This document shows, piece by piece, positions 35,903-44,389 of a stretch of DNA of 64,000 bases. The stretch spans positions 50,470-114,469 of the forward strand of contig JARLHL010000040.1 in the NCBI GenBank assembly GCA_031292275.1, in the 5' to 3' direction. The notes beneath the pieces were generated by a model. It worked only from the letters and a program-made list of their open reading frames with translations, was not told the origin of the DNA and did not search any database. The number at the start of each line of letters is the position of its first letter. The stretch's first letter is position 1. Both the position numbers and the translations under genes were made by a program. This stretch comes from Desulfocapsaceae bacterium (GTDB taxonomy: Bacteria; Desulfobacterota; Desulfobulbia; Desulfobulbales; Desulfocapsaceae).

Positions 35903-36922
35903 CTATTTCTCCGGCTGCGTCCCGTTCGCGCCAGGCTCTCCCTGCTCCCCTGCACTGGACAGAACAACCACATCAACCCTGCGGTTTTTCTGCCGGCCCT
36001 CTTCAGTGCTGTTGTCGGCAATGGGCCGATACTGACCATAGCCCACGGCCGACAGCTTATCGGCGGAGTATTGGTGATCATCGATCAGATAATGGACAAT
36101 ATTGGTGGCACGGGCCGTGGAAAGCTCCCAGTTCGACGGAAATTGGGCCGTCTTAATGGGGATGTTATCGGTATGTCCCTCAATCCTGATGGAATTGGAA
36201 TATGTGCCGATCGCTGCGGCGATATTATCAAGAAGGACTTTGGAATCCTGGCGCACCGAAGCCTTGCCCGAATCAAAAAATTCGGTATCTTTCAAACTGA
36301 TAACCAGCCCCCGCGGACCGATATCCATTTTGACCTTATCCTGAGCGCCTTCAGCCTTGAGAAAGGCGGCGATATTTTCCTTGATCTTCTGGAATTCCTG
36401 CAGATCCGCCTTCACCTTTTCGTGTGCCGCCTCATGAGGCCTGGCCTGTTCCTGCCCCTGGGCCTTCTTCTCCTCCAGCTGCTTTTCAGCTGCCGTATCA
36501 CCCGGGGCGTTCACATCAGGTGCTGCGCCCTCTTTGGGCTTGGCGTTCTCATCCTTGACAGGGGCGAGGTCCGGGGGCTTGAAAGCCTCATCGACGAGAT
36601 CTTTCTGATCCGGTTTTTTCTTTGACTTGTATTTATCACCACCGGAGGGCCTGGTGTCGGTAGCGGCCTTCTGCGGGAGGTTCGGCAATGGGATCAGCGC
36701 CGAGGTATCAATGACCTGAAAGGCCGGGGCCGAGGTGGACTTGGAGACCCCAAAGGCCTCGTTGGTGGAGGCAATGACCTTTGCCACCTTCGCCTTGTCA
36801 ACCTGTGACATTGCATAGAGGGTCACGAATACGGCAAACAGCAATGTAATAAAGTCAGCATAGGAGACCAGCCAGCGTTCGTGGTTCGGTTCCTTCTCAT
36901 GCTCTTCTTTTTTCCTGCCCAT
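35903..36922 (-). CDS. motB: Flagellar stator protein MotB
   Basis: Peptidoglycan-anchored part of the flagellar stator. The 339-residue protein has a cytoplasmic N-terminus, one TM helix at about 17-40 with the proton-carrying Asp D23 in SYADFITLLFAVFVTLYAMS, a long charged linker (about 75-190, rich in Lys, Pro, Glu), and an OmpA-like domain from about 200 (FFDSGKASVR, IEGHTDNIPI, NWELSTARA, GYGQYRPI, NRRVDVVV). It overlaps the motA stop by one base (TAATG). The linker is longer than in E. coli MotB. I cannot tell from sequence whether it uses protons or sodium. Confidence 0.95.
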   Translation of the reverse strand: MGRKKEEHEKEPNHERWLVSYADFITLLFAVFVTLYAMSQVDKAKVAKVIASTNEAFGVSKSTSAPAFQVIDTSALIPLPNLPQKAATDTRPSGGDKYKSKKKPDQKDLVDEAFKPPDLAPVKDENAKPKEGAAPDVNAPGDTAAEKQLEEKKAQGQEQARPHEAAHEKVKADLQEFQKIKENIAAFLKAEGAQDKVKMDIGPRGLVISLKDTEFFDSGKASVRQDSKVLLDNIAAAIGTYSNSIRIEGHTDNIPIKTAQFPSNWELSTARATNIVHYLIDDHQYSADKLSAVGYGQYRPIADNSTEEGRQKNRRVDVVVLSSAGEQGEPGANGTQPEK

Positions 36923-37698
36923 TATCCCTCATCGCCATCCGATTTTTTATTTTCAGCAGCGAGGAAGCCCTGGAGCTTCATGATGATAAGCCGCGGGTTC
37001 ATTCCAGACTGAATATCGAGAAGGCCTTCAATAATCAAGGTCTTCACCAGAACCTGCCTCTTCACGTTCTTCTTGAGTTTGGTCGCAGCGGGTAGACAGA
37101 CGATATTGGCGGTCAGCAAGCCGTAAATGGTGGCAACGAAGGCTACCGCGATGCCGGAGCCCAGCTTCGAGGGGTCGGACAGATTTTCCATAACGTGGAT
37201 CAGACCGAGAACAGCGCCGATAATACCGATGGTAGGGGCAAATCCGCCTGCCGCCTCAAAGACCTCGGCCGCCGCCTTTTCATGGTTTTCAAACGATGCC
37301 AACTCAATCTCCATAAAATCTTTAAACTGCTGGGGATCCGTACCGTCGACCACCAGTTGGAGGGCTTTAGTCTTAAAGGCATCGCCCGTCGATTCATTGA
37401 TCAGCGGCTGGAGAGCCAGAAGGCCGTTTCGCCGGGCCATCTCAGAATAGGAGGCCAGATCTTTGATCACCTGTTCCATATCCTGATCACCGGGAAAGAG
37501 GATCCTCTTTGCATCCTTCACGGCCTTGATCAGCTCCTTCAACGGGAAGGATACGCAGGTAGCGCCGATGGTCCCGCCCAAGACGATGATGGCCGCAGTG
37601 GGCTGGACGATGGCCGAAATATGCCCACCCTCAAGAACCTGACCGCCGATTACAGCGCCGAAGCCGAGGACCAGACCAATGATTGTCGCTAAATCCAT
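36922..37698 (-). CDS. motA: Flagellar stator protein MotA
   Basis: Pentameric inner-membrane stator subunit that rotates around MotB and drives the rotor through FliG. The 258-residue protein has four TM helices (about 1-20, 30-50, 150-170, 182-202) and a cytoplasmic loop with conserved charges (YSEMARRNGLLALQPLI). The family motifs PTIGIIGAVLGLIHVM and GIAVAFVATIYGLLTANIV with the key prolines are present. It lies between flbD and motB, an arrangement seen in many delta- and epsilon-class genomes. Confidence 0.96.
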   Translation of the reverse strand: MDLATIIGLVLGFGAVIGGQVLEGGHISAIVQPTAAIIVLGGTIGATCVSFPLKELIKAVKDAKRILFPGDQDMEQVIKDLASYSEMARRNGLLALQPLINESTGDAFKTKALQLVVDGTDPQQFKDFMEIELASFENHEKAAAEVFEAAGGFAPTIGIIGAVLGLIHVMENLSDPSKLGSGIAVAFVATIYGLLTANIVCLPAATKLKKNVKRQVLVKTLIIEGLLDIQSGMNPRLIIMKLQGFLAAENKKSDGDEG

Positions 37699-37744
37699 AT
37701 CTGAAAATTTATAACGAAAAATATTGAAACAGCTGAATATCCAC

Positions 37745-37966
37745 TCAGAATTCCGCTGTCATGTTATCATCTCTTCTTCCCGCCCGCTGTATGATTGCAG
37801 CTTGAAAGGCGATAATTTTTTCCCGGATCTGCTCGCCCGCTTCAAGAACCAGATAACGGTTGCCGTTGCTCATGGTAATACAGGTGTCAGGAGACTCTTC
37901 AATAATTTCGAAAAGCAGATGATTCAAAAGGCACTCGGCCCCGTTCCTTTTTGTCAGCTTTATCAT
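37745..37966 (-). CDS. flbD: FlbD-type flagellar protein
   Basis: A 73-residue protein of the FlbD family (often next to motAB; molecular role not settled). The family core is clear: MIKLTKRNGAECLLN, then LLFEIIEESPDTCITMSNGNRYLVLE and the helical end EQIREKIIAFQAAII. AGGAGGGTATA before the ATG is an excellent ribosome site. It lies 46 bases before motA on the same strand, so flbD-motA-motB form an operon. No sigma-28 or sigma-54 site was recognised upstream. Confidence 0.85.
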   Translation of the reverse strand: MIKLTKRNGAECLLNHLLFEIIEESPDTCITMSNGNRYLVLEAGEQIREKIIAFQAAIIQRAGRRDDNMTAEF

Positions 37967-38145
37967 TATACCCTCCTGAAATTATAGTTAATCAAAAAGG
38001 AAATAGAACAACAAGAAAATACTGTACCGATTGTTCCTGAGAAACATTTTTTTGGCTTTCCTCTCTGTCCCGACCAGGATATGGTATATTAGAGTTATCG
38101 GCAGTGGTGATGGCTTTCATAATCCATTTTTCTAAGAGATGAATC

Positions 38146-39135
38146 ATGAGAGATTGGCATGCAGGAACATTATTGAGTGTATCCAGTGCCTACTGGCGCG
38201 GATGCGCTCTGCAGGCAGGGGTCAGGCTGGAGATCTTTTCAATCCTGGCTGACGAGGCCCTTCCCCTCTCCCGGATCGCTGAGCGGGCCGACTCGGACCA
38301 TCGAGGCATGGAATATCTTCTCAACGCCCTGTCGGCCATGGGCCTGCTGGATAAACAGGGCGATACCTACCGGAATTCAAGGGCGGCCCTGAATTTTCTC
38401 TGTACGGACTCCCGGCAGTATATCGGCCACATTATCCTCCACCACCATCATATTCTGGATGGATGGGCTCAGCTCGACCTGGCCGTCAGAACCGGCCAGC
38501 CGGTAGCCAGACGGTCCTACGGCGCCGTAGCAGAGCGGGAGAGTTTTCTGCTGGGCATGTTCAATCTGGCTATGATGATCGCCCCGGACATCGCCCGCAG
38601 CCTGGACCTGCATGGCAGCAGACGCCTTCTCGACCTCGGCGGCGGACCGGGCACCTATGCGATCCACTTCTGTCTTGCCAATCCGGATCTGCAGGCCGTG
38701 ATCTTCGACAGGCCGACGACCCAGCCCTTTGCCCAAAAAACCGTGGGAGAATTTGGCCTGACGGATCGGATCGGTTTTCTGGGTGGCGATTTCAACTGTG
38801 ACCCGATCCCGGGAGGTCCCTATGACGTGGCCTGGCTCTCACAGATCCTCCACAGCAACGGCCCGGAACAATGCCGGGAAGTGATCAGGAAGGTCGTTGA
38901 GGTCATGACACCGGGAGGCCTGATTATGATCCATGATTTCATCCTCGAAGACAGCAAGGATTCGCCTGAATTCGCAGCCCTGTTTGCCTTAAATATGCTG
39001 GTCAACAATGCCCGGGGCAGGACATATTCGGAGCAGGAGATCCGGGCGATGCTGCAGGAAGCCGGTGCCGGGGAGATCGCCAGACACCCCTTCCAGGGCC
39101 CCAACAGCTCTTCCATCCTCTCGGCCAGGGTATAG
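38146..39135 (+). CDS. SAM-dependent O-methyltransferase (family 2 type)
   Basis: A 329-residue methyltransferase of the class with an N-terminal dimerisation/winged-helix part (LEIFSILADEALPLSRIAER, LLNALSAMGLLD) and a Rossmann domain with motif I LLDLGGGPGTYAI at about residues 160-172. Acidic-loop and post-motifs follow: AVIFDRP, GDFNCDPIP, DVAWLSQILH and GGLIMIHDFI. This is the pattern of plant-type/acetylserotonin O-methyltransferases and of bacterial natural-product methylases. Substrate unknown. It stands alone beside flagellar genes on the other strand and shares nothing with them. Confidence 0.85.
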   Translation: MRDWHAGTLLSVSSAYWRGCALQAGVRLEIFSILADEALPLSRIAERADSDHRGMEYLLNALSAMGLLDKQGDTYRNSRAALNFLCTDSRQYIGHIILHHHHILDGWAQLDLAVRTGQPVARRSYGAVAERESFLLGMFNLAMMIAPDIARSLDLHGSRRLLDLGGGPGTYAIHFCLANPDLQAVIFDRPTTQPFAQKTVGEFGLTDRIGFLGGDFNCDPIPGGPYDVAWLSQILHSNGPEQCREVIRKVVEVMTPGGLIMIHDFILEDSKDSPEFAALFALNMLVNNARGRTYSEQEIRAMLQEAGAGEIARHPFQGPNSSSILSARV

Positions 39136-39242
39136 CGGCCTGCAAAATTCCCATTGAACTCCTGGAGCAAATAGCGGTAAGATCATTCTGCAAGAGAAGA
39201 AGCGTATCCTCAATACTCAACACCCAGGGAGAGTGAAGGACA

Positions 39243-39782
39243 ATGGGCAGTACACTCCAGGATCAGTTCCTGAAAATGGGACTGGTGGAAAAAAAACAGG
39301 CGAACACGGTCAAAAAGGTGCAGCACCAACAGAGGACCCAGAAAGGTCAGGCTCCCCCCGTCCACAAAGGGAAATTGCAGGCCCAAAAAGCCCAGGCCGA
39401 CAAGAAAGAACACAGCAGACTCTTGAATCAGAAGAAAAACGAGGAGCGGAAGGAGCAGGAGACCGCCGCGCAGGTACGACAGCTCATTGCGACAAACAGG
39501 ATACCGGCGGAAGGAGGAGAGACGCCATATAATTTTACCGATAACAATAAAATCAAACGATTATTCCTGCCGAAAGCCATTACAGTCCAGCTGAGCAGAG
39601 GCGACCTGGCCATTGTCAGGCAGGCCGGTGAATATCAGATCGTCCCCGCCGAGGTGGCCCGTAAGGTGCAGACCTATAACAAGAACCTCATCGTCGTCTT
39701 TCATATACCGCCCAGAGAAGCTCCCGCCGATCAGGAAGATCCCTATGCCGCCTTCCAGGTCCCTGAGGATCTCATCTGGTGA
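39243..39782 (+). CDS. DUF2058 protein (YaiL-like)
   Basis: A 179-residue protein of the DUF2058/YaiL family, nucleoid- or polynucleotide-associated in E. coli. It begins MGSTLQDQFLKMGLVEKKQ, followed by a very basic, Lys/Gln-rich coiled stretch (about 20-85), then a compact C-terminal domain (YNFTDNNKIKRLFLP, QLSRGDLAIVRQAGEYQIVP). The ribosome site is close to the ATG. It is convergent with the TPR/SEC-C gene, 20 bases apart. Confidence 0.85.
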   Translation: MGSTLQDQFLKMGLVEKKQANTVKKVQHQQRTQKGQAPPVHKGKLQAQKAQADKKEHSRLLNQKKNEERKEQETAAQVRQLIATNRIPAEGGETPYNFTDNNKIKRLFLPKAITVQLSRGDLAIVRQAGEYQIVPAEVARKVQTYNKNLIVVFHIPPREAPADQEDPYAAFQVPEDLIW

Positions 39783-39802
39783 CGGCCGGCCCGGCAAGCA
39801 GC

Positions 39803-41686
39803 TCAGCAAGAGGGATTGGGGCAGGATTTTTTGAGCCAGACGAGGGCCTTTCCGGAGGCCTTCCATACCGGCCGCATCTCTTCTCTGTAATAATACGCCT
39901 CCCTTAATTGTTCATCCTCCTCTGTCATTCTGACTCTTCCTGCCAGCAGATAATCAGCGACACGGGGTAATTTTTTCACCGCCGCCTCCAGCGCACGGCA
40001 GGCATCCTGGCGTTCTCCCAGACAGTAGAACGCCAGGGCACGGCCATAAAGAATCTCGGGAAGCGTATCATCAGGGTAACGACTGCAGACAGCAAGGGCC
40101 TGCCGGTATTTTCCCTCATCAAGGCAGCAATTCACCAGGCCGGTCCGCACCCCATGCTCATCGTTGGGATTAATCTTCAAGATCTTTTCCGCCACGCGGA
40201 AGAAGTCCTCCCTTTCACCATCCTGAAGGAGTTGCAGGCTGTACTTATAGAGCACCCACAGGAATGACCGGTTCTCCGCGATGATCCACGGCAGGCATCC
40301 GTTATCGGGAAGCCCCGTGATGATCCCCTCGGTAATCGCCAGGGTCCGATCAAGGACCGGCCCCCATATGCAATCCCTAAACCCCGGCATCTCCCGGTTC
40401 GGATGCAGATCCAACAGCAGGAGTACCTCTCCCAGAACGGTGAGGCTGTCAAAGGACTCCGGACACCTGCACAAAAAATCGATCCAGCCGTAATCTGCAT
40501 CAGCCTGCCATAAAAATCCCGAAGAATATTCTTCCTGCGTCATCTCCACGGGACAGACAGCATCCCACGCCTCTTCGCATGTCTGCACGGCGACAGGCGG
40601 GACCAGTATGAAATCAATCAGCGCCATTTCGCTCTGACTGTCCGTGGCAGGGTTCCTCTGTCCCGGGACCTGCCAGCAGTAGGCGGGAAGAGGCCGACTG
40701 GCTACCTTCTCCAGCCAGCCGACCAGATCGAGACCAAGATCCTGGATCGACGCGAACTCTATCCGCAGGCCTCCCCTGCGGGGATCTCGGGCTACCTCCT
40801 TAAGAAAGTCCAGGGCAAAGACATCATCCCCCCCCTGCCGGCGCATGCGTTTAAGCAGAAAGCCGGCGCGCTCCTGCGCCCTGTCAAACCGGCGTTCGGC
40901 AAGCAGAAGCTGTACCTCAAGCAGGCCGACTTTGCAGTCATCGGGTGTGTCTATCTGGGCCTTGCGAAAGGAGATCCATGCCTCGCGTACCTGCCCTTGA
41001 TCCATCTGCATTGCTGCCAGTTGCTGATAGGACTCGGACCGCAGAGGCGATGCCGGCGCGCTGGCCATGATATGCGCAATCATCTTACTCTTTTTATGCG
41101 CGAAACCCAGCATACCGAAAGCATCCAGCAGGAGACTCAGGGCAAAAGCACCATCCTCTCCGACCTCCGTCAGGGATTCGGAACTGAAAAGGGCCTCCAG
41201 AAAGGTTAAAGCCTTTTTGGGACGGCCCTTTTCAAGACAGGCTATAGCGCCCCGAATCCTGCCATCCAGGGGGATCAGGTTTTTTACCAGCCCATCCTTG
41301 ACGACCCCTGACGGGATACATGCAAAGACCAGCGGCCAGACGATATCGCAATCCAACGGCTCAAAAGGCAGCGTGCCGATATCACAGCAGTTTATGAATT
41401 TTCTGCCGGAACCGCAGATACAGACCTGATTTTTTTCGGGAAAAGCAATTTTCTTAATCTGGAAACCCTGCCCTGGAAGAGGAACCACATTCCAGATCGC
41501 CAGGGCCAGCATGGTCGCCAGATGCAGCAGCTCCGATTGCGGGGCCGTCGAAAAAAGGGTGGGCCGCCGCACCCCCATCCGCTCCTGCATCCATCGCAGG
41601 AAGCGGGGGAAATTTTCGTGCTGGCAGATTTCCGCAACCGAGTCCTCTAATAATTTTTCTATGTTTTCCTGGTCTAAATCATACAT
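39803..41686 (-). CDS. Large TPR-like protein with SEC-C zinc motif
   Basis: A 627-residue cytosolic protein. Near the N-terminus is a SEC-C motif (CICGSGRKFINCC, residues 89-101), the small zinc site of SecA tails and many unrelated proteins. The rest is helical with TPR-like repeats (for example AGFLLKRMRR, LKINPNDEHGVRTGL, YRQALAVCSRYPDD, ILYGRALAFYCLGERQDACR), clearest in the C-terminal third. No catalytic motif was recognised. It heads no obvious operon; the RapZ-like gene begins upstream on the same strand 51 bases away. A role as an adaptor is a guess. Confidence 0.65.
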   Translation of the reverse strand: MYDLDQENIEKLLEDSVAEICQHENFPRFLRWMQERMGVRRPTLFSTAPQSELLHLATMLALAIWNVVPLPGQGFQIKKIAFPEKNQVCICGSGRKFINCCDIGTLPFEPLDCDIVWPLVFACIPSGVVKDGLVKNLIPLDGRIRGAIACLEKGRPKKALTFLEALFSSESLTEVGEDGAFALSLLLDAFGMLGFAHKKSKMIAHIMASAPASPLRSESYQQLAAMQMDQGQVREAWISFRKAQIDTPDDCKVGLLEVQLLLAERRFDRAQERAGFLLKRMRRQGGDDVFALDFLKEVARDPRRGGLRIEFASIQDLGLDLVGWLEKVASRPLPAYCWQVPGQRNPATDSQSEMALIDFILVPPVAVQTCEEAWDAVCPVEMTQEEYSSGFLWQADADYGWIDFLCRCPESFDSLTVLGEVLLLLDLHPNREMPGFRDCIWGPVLDRTLAITEGIITGLPDNGCLPWIIAENRSFLWVLYKYSLQLLQDGEREDFFRVAEKILKINPNDEHGVRTGLVNCCLDEGKYRQALAVCSRYPDDTLPEILYGRALAFYCLGERQDACRALEAAVKKLPRVADYLLAGRVRMTEEDEQLREAYYYREEMRPVWKASGKALVWLKKSCPNPSC

Positions 41687-41736
41687 GTGCCGACACTCAT
41701 AGGACTGAAGAAGAGCCGCATTCCGTTTCCGGATCC

Positions 41737-42171
41737 TTATTCCTTCTCAATATCACGGTGAAAGACCGTCAATTCCACCGACTGCCGCCCGAGGATCAAC
41801 CCCAGGGCCTCCACCACGGCAACCGAACGATGCTTGCCGCCCGTGCACCCCACAGCCAGACGCAACTCATCCTTCCCGGCCTGGATATTCTTCTCCACCA
41901 GAAAGATCAGGAGCGGCTCCACCAAACGCAGGAACTCCTGTCCAACTGACCCTCCGACTGCATAATCGGCCACATCCGGTTCCTGACCCGTCCTGGCCCG
42001 CAGGGCCTCTACCCAATAGGGATTCGGCAAAAACCGCACATCCCAGAGAAGGTTGACATCCTCAGGAATTCCGAACTTAAACCCGAATGAAAAAAGGATT
42101 ACATGCAAGGGACTTGTTGATCCGGCACAGGCATCTGTCATGGAATGTTGATCAAGGACGGCAAGCGGCAT
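41737..42171 (-). CDS. Stand-alone RapZ C-terminal domain protein
   Basis: A 144-residue protein homologous to the C-terminal half of RapZ, an RNA-binding regulator of about 285 residues. RapZ motifs: HVILFSFGFKFGIPEDVNLL, WDVRFLPNPYW, and GCTGGKHRSVAVVEAL with the GGKHRSV loop that binds small phosphorylated metabolites. The N-terminal P-loop kinase-like domain of RapZ is absent here. No good ribosome site before the ATG. It lies between the coiled-coil protein and the TPR/SEC-C protein, all on the minus strand. It may sense a metabolite or bind an RNA; a truncated RapZ remnant is also possible. Confidence 0.7.
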   Translation of the reverse strand: MPLAVLDQHSMTDACAGSTSPLHVILFSFGFKFGIPEDVNLLWDVRFLPNPYWVEALRARTGQEPDVADYAVGGSVGQEFLRLVEPLLIFLVEKNIQAGKDELRLAVGCTGGKHRSVAVVEALGLILGRQSVELTVFHRDIEKE

Positions 42172-42199
42172 GCGTCACGCAGTTCTGAGAAGACACTTA

Positions 42200-43096
42200 T
42201 CAATCGCCCGGGCCCCTGTCCTCCGTCCTTTTCGTGATCTGCACATGATGCATCTCTTTAATGATGTCCTGAGCATCCTTTTTTTTATTCTGGAATACCC
42301 GGACTATCTCATCGGCCGTTGACGGCAACTCCTTCTCCCGATTGTAAATCTCCGTCAACTCGTTATAGTATTTATAAAAAAAGAGAAAAAGATCCTGGTA
42401 GCAATCCTCAGAAAAGACATTTATGATGATGGTCACGTACTGGCCGTTTCTGTCCATGACCGTTCTGGTCTTTTGGAAGGATTGGATGGTATCCTGGAAC
42501 AATCGGGTAACGCATTCAACGTCGGTAATATCTTGAATCTTATAAAAATCCTCTTGAAATTTTGAAATTGTAGCATAGACGAAACGGGTAATTTTATTCT
42601 GATCGAAGACCTTGGGGGCCTTACTCAGTGCACTCTTGAAGAGCCCCCTGCTGGATGTGCTTTCCTCCCTGATTCTCTCTTTGACATCGGCCACCCTGGC
42701 ATAAATAATTTTTTCGATGTCCGCTTCTTTGGCTCTCAGCTCACTGGCCTTCTTGTCAAGCTTCCGTGCCTGTTCCAGCAGCGCCCTGTCAATATATGCA
42801 AATTCCTGTAGCCAGATCGCCTTGTTATAAAAAGCCTTCAACTCATTCTCTATCTGGCCGATTTCCTCAATCTCTTCCTTTTGCGTAACCTTGAGTTGAG
42901 CGACAAACTCCCCGTCCATATGATCAGCGGCATCGGAAATCCGATCCCTGTTTCTTCGTATGGTCTCCACGGACTGATTGACGGCGGCAATCACGTTGTT
43001 CGCAGCACTTTCGACAATTTCTCGCAATCTTTCATCTTCTGAAAGGAGATGCTTGTTAATTGTATAAAATTCGCTGAATTTTTCAGATAATATCAT
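42200..43096 (-). CDS. Coiled-coil protein of unknown function
   Basis: Not recognised. A 298-residue soluble, highly charged helical protein with long predicted coiled coils (about 15-60, 80-160) and a C-terminal helical region (TISKFQEDFYKIQDITDVEC, INVFSEDCYQDLFLFFYKYY). No transmembrane segment or catalytic motif was seen. The next gene (RapZ C-terminal domain) begins 28 bases after its stop, so the two are probably co-transcribed. It lacks a clear ribosome site. Confidence 0.55.
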   Translation of the reverse strand: MILSEKFSEFYTINKHLLSEDERLREIVESAANNVIAAVNQSVETIRRNRDRISDAADHMDGEFVAQLKVTQKEEIEEIGQIENELKAFYNKAIWLQEFAYIDRALLEQARKLDKKASELRAKEADIEKIIYARVADVKERIREESTSSRGLFKSALSKAPKVFDQNKITRFVYATISKFQEDFYKIQDITDVECVTRLFQDTIQSFQKTRTVMDRNGQYVTIIINVFSEDCYQDLFLFFYKYYNELTEIYNREKELPSTADEIVRVFQNKKKDAQDIIKEMHHVQITKRTEDRGPGD

Positions 43097-43299
43097 CGCA
43101 ACTTGAAGAAAATTATATATTCAACCATTGTCCTCTCCCGATCAGCCCGGAAATCCCTCCCGCAATTGCAGAGAAGCACGATCAATAGTCCTTTCTCCGC
43201 GCAGCCGCTAAACCCCGCAACCCAACAATATTGCACTATACCATACTCGCAATCATACAACCCAAAATACTTTGCGGCAAGAAGCCGCCCCCCCGTTTC

Positions 43300-43331
43300 T
43301 TGACAAACATATGTTATGTTATCAGTATAAT
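43300..43331 (+). promoter_or_regulatory. Promoter with 20-base spacer and palindrome
   Basis: Perfect TTGACA (43300-43305) and perfect TATAAT (43326-43331) separated by 20 bases rather than 17. Inside the spacer lies the 10-bp palindrome AACATATGTT (43306-43315). Overlong spacers with a dyad are the hallmark of promoters activated by MerR-family regulators. No MerR-type gene is in the window and no plus-strand gene follows directly. Confidence 0.45.
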
Positions 43332-43619
43332 ACAGGAAAATTCAAGCTTTTGCCCCCCGCAATCCCATAAATGCAGATGTTACGTATTCCCTGAAGCAGG
43401 GCAGACAATTTTATCGCCGGCAAGGGTCTGCCGGACAAGACAATCCGCTGCGCCGGGAAGCCTCAAAGACAGCACCGCAGTAAGAGGACGAGGAAGGGAT
43501 CAAGAACAGGAAAGCACAGGCGACTAGGACATTAAAACAATCAGGGAGAGGGGGAGCGATCCGGCCAAAGGCCCGTGAACAACGCCTCTCTTTCCCGGCA
43601 CGGTCCTCCTGCAGGAGGC

Positions 43620-43650
43620 CAGCCATCCAGAGAAGAGACACGGATGGCTG
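43620..43650. terminator. 9-bp hairpin after the lone receiver gene
   Basis: CAGCCATCC (43620-43628) pairs perfectly with GGATGGCTG (43642-43650), a 13-base loop between. On the minus strand it follows the receiver stop (43659) by 9 bases; on the plus strand it would end any transcript from the promoter at 43300. No T-run in either direction. Confidence 0.4.
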
Positions 43651-43658
43651 CAGAACCG

Positions 43659-44048
43659 CTAAAGCAAGGCCTCTAGAGTCTCCCTCAAGGCCTTCAGATC
43701 AAAAGGTTTAGCGATGGCAGAACTGAACCCATGGTCCTGAAAGTGTATCATGATTGGATCATTGGAATACCCGCTGGAAACCACGACCTTCGCCTCCGGG
43801 TCAACAGCCAGGATCTTTTCGACCGTCTCTTTACCCCCCATGCCCCCCGGAATGGTCAGATCCATGATCACGACATCAAAAGGGTCTTGATTTTCCATAT
43901 GTGTCTTATAAAGCGATAGGGCATCCTGCCCATTTTTCACCAGCATCACATCATATCCCAGATAGACGAGCATTTGTCTGGCAATATCGCCAACAATTTC
44001 TTCGTCATCCATGATCAGGATTTTTCTTTTACGGCCTTCTGACTTCAC
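43659..44048 (-). CDS. Single-domain response regulator
   Basis: A 129-residue lone receiver domain: acids in ILIMDDEE, phosphoacceptor D63 in VVIMDLTIPGGMGG, S/T in VVVSSGYS, Lys in AIAKPF. It closely resembles the C-terminal receiver of the hybrid kinase at 13041 (both share DLTIPGGMGGKET, VSSGYS and IAKPFD), but here the acidic pair is intact. The start is GTG at 44046-44048 with GAGGAG 6 bases upstream. With no output domain it must act through a partner; being a stand-alone copy of that kinase's receiver, it may compete for or share the same phosphate. Confidence 0.85.
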   Translation of the reverse strand: MKSEGRKRKILIMDDEEIVGDIARQMLVYLGYDVMLVKNGQDALSLYKTHMENQDPFDVVIMDLTIPGGMGGKETVEKILAVDPEAKVVVSSGYSNDPIMIHFQDHGFSSAIAKPFDLKALRETLEALL

Positions 44049-44389
44049 TCTCGACTCCTCAATAATTCATTCAACACCTGCCATCTGACAAAAAACCATT
44101 ATGTTCAACAATACTCCGGAGTCTGGACTATTCTCAACACAAAGGTATTGATGCCTTTGCCAGTGCTGCACTCATCCCGCGCAGGGCTCATACTCCAGCA
44201 GGCCGTCATTATTCTTGAGCCCTTATCAAAACAAAAATGGTATGTATATAATACATTAAATTATGCCAGAAACTTTTGTCCTCAGTCAAGTCGTTTGAAA
44301 AGTAAAATTACCCCCATATTTGTTTTATATTGAAATTTCATTATTTTCCAGTATCTTACAAGTGTATCCGCACAGAAAAAACATCAACG
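44049..44389. other. Intergenic region with AT-rich -10 element
   Basis: A 341-base gap between the divergent lone receiver and the spermidine-synthase-like gene. A perfect TATAAT at 44247-44252 sits in an AT-rich stretch but has no good -35 box at normal distance. The downstream frame is open from a TTG at 44330, yet the first ATG with family-like sequence after it is at 44390. Confidence 0.3.

Larger units (their letters stand above)
43097..43658. other. Unassigned 560-base region, possibly structured
   Basis: No supported gene. It contains a TTGACA-N20-TATAAT promoter (43300-43331, plus strand), the palindrome CCTCCTGCAGGAGG (43605-43618) and the stem CAGCCATCC (43620-43628) with GGATGGCTG (43642-43650). 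A longer GC-rich stretch (43540-43600) can also pair on itself. A non-coding RNA is a possibility but nothing matched a known family. Confidence 0.35.

Noticed and set aside
43530..43650. Resemblance of the GC-rich stretch to a riboswitch
   Set aside because: Conserved cores of c-di-GMP, cobalamin and tetrahydrofolate riboswitches were looked for and not found; only generic hairpins remain.
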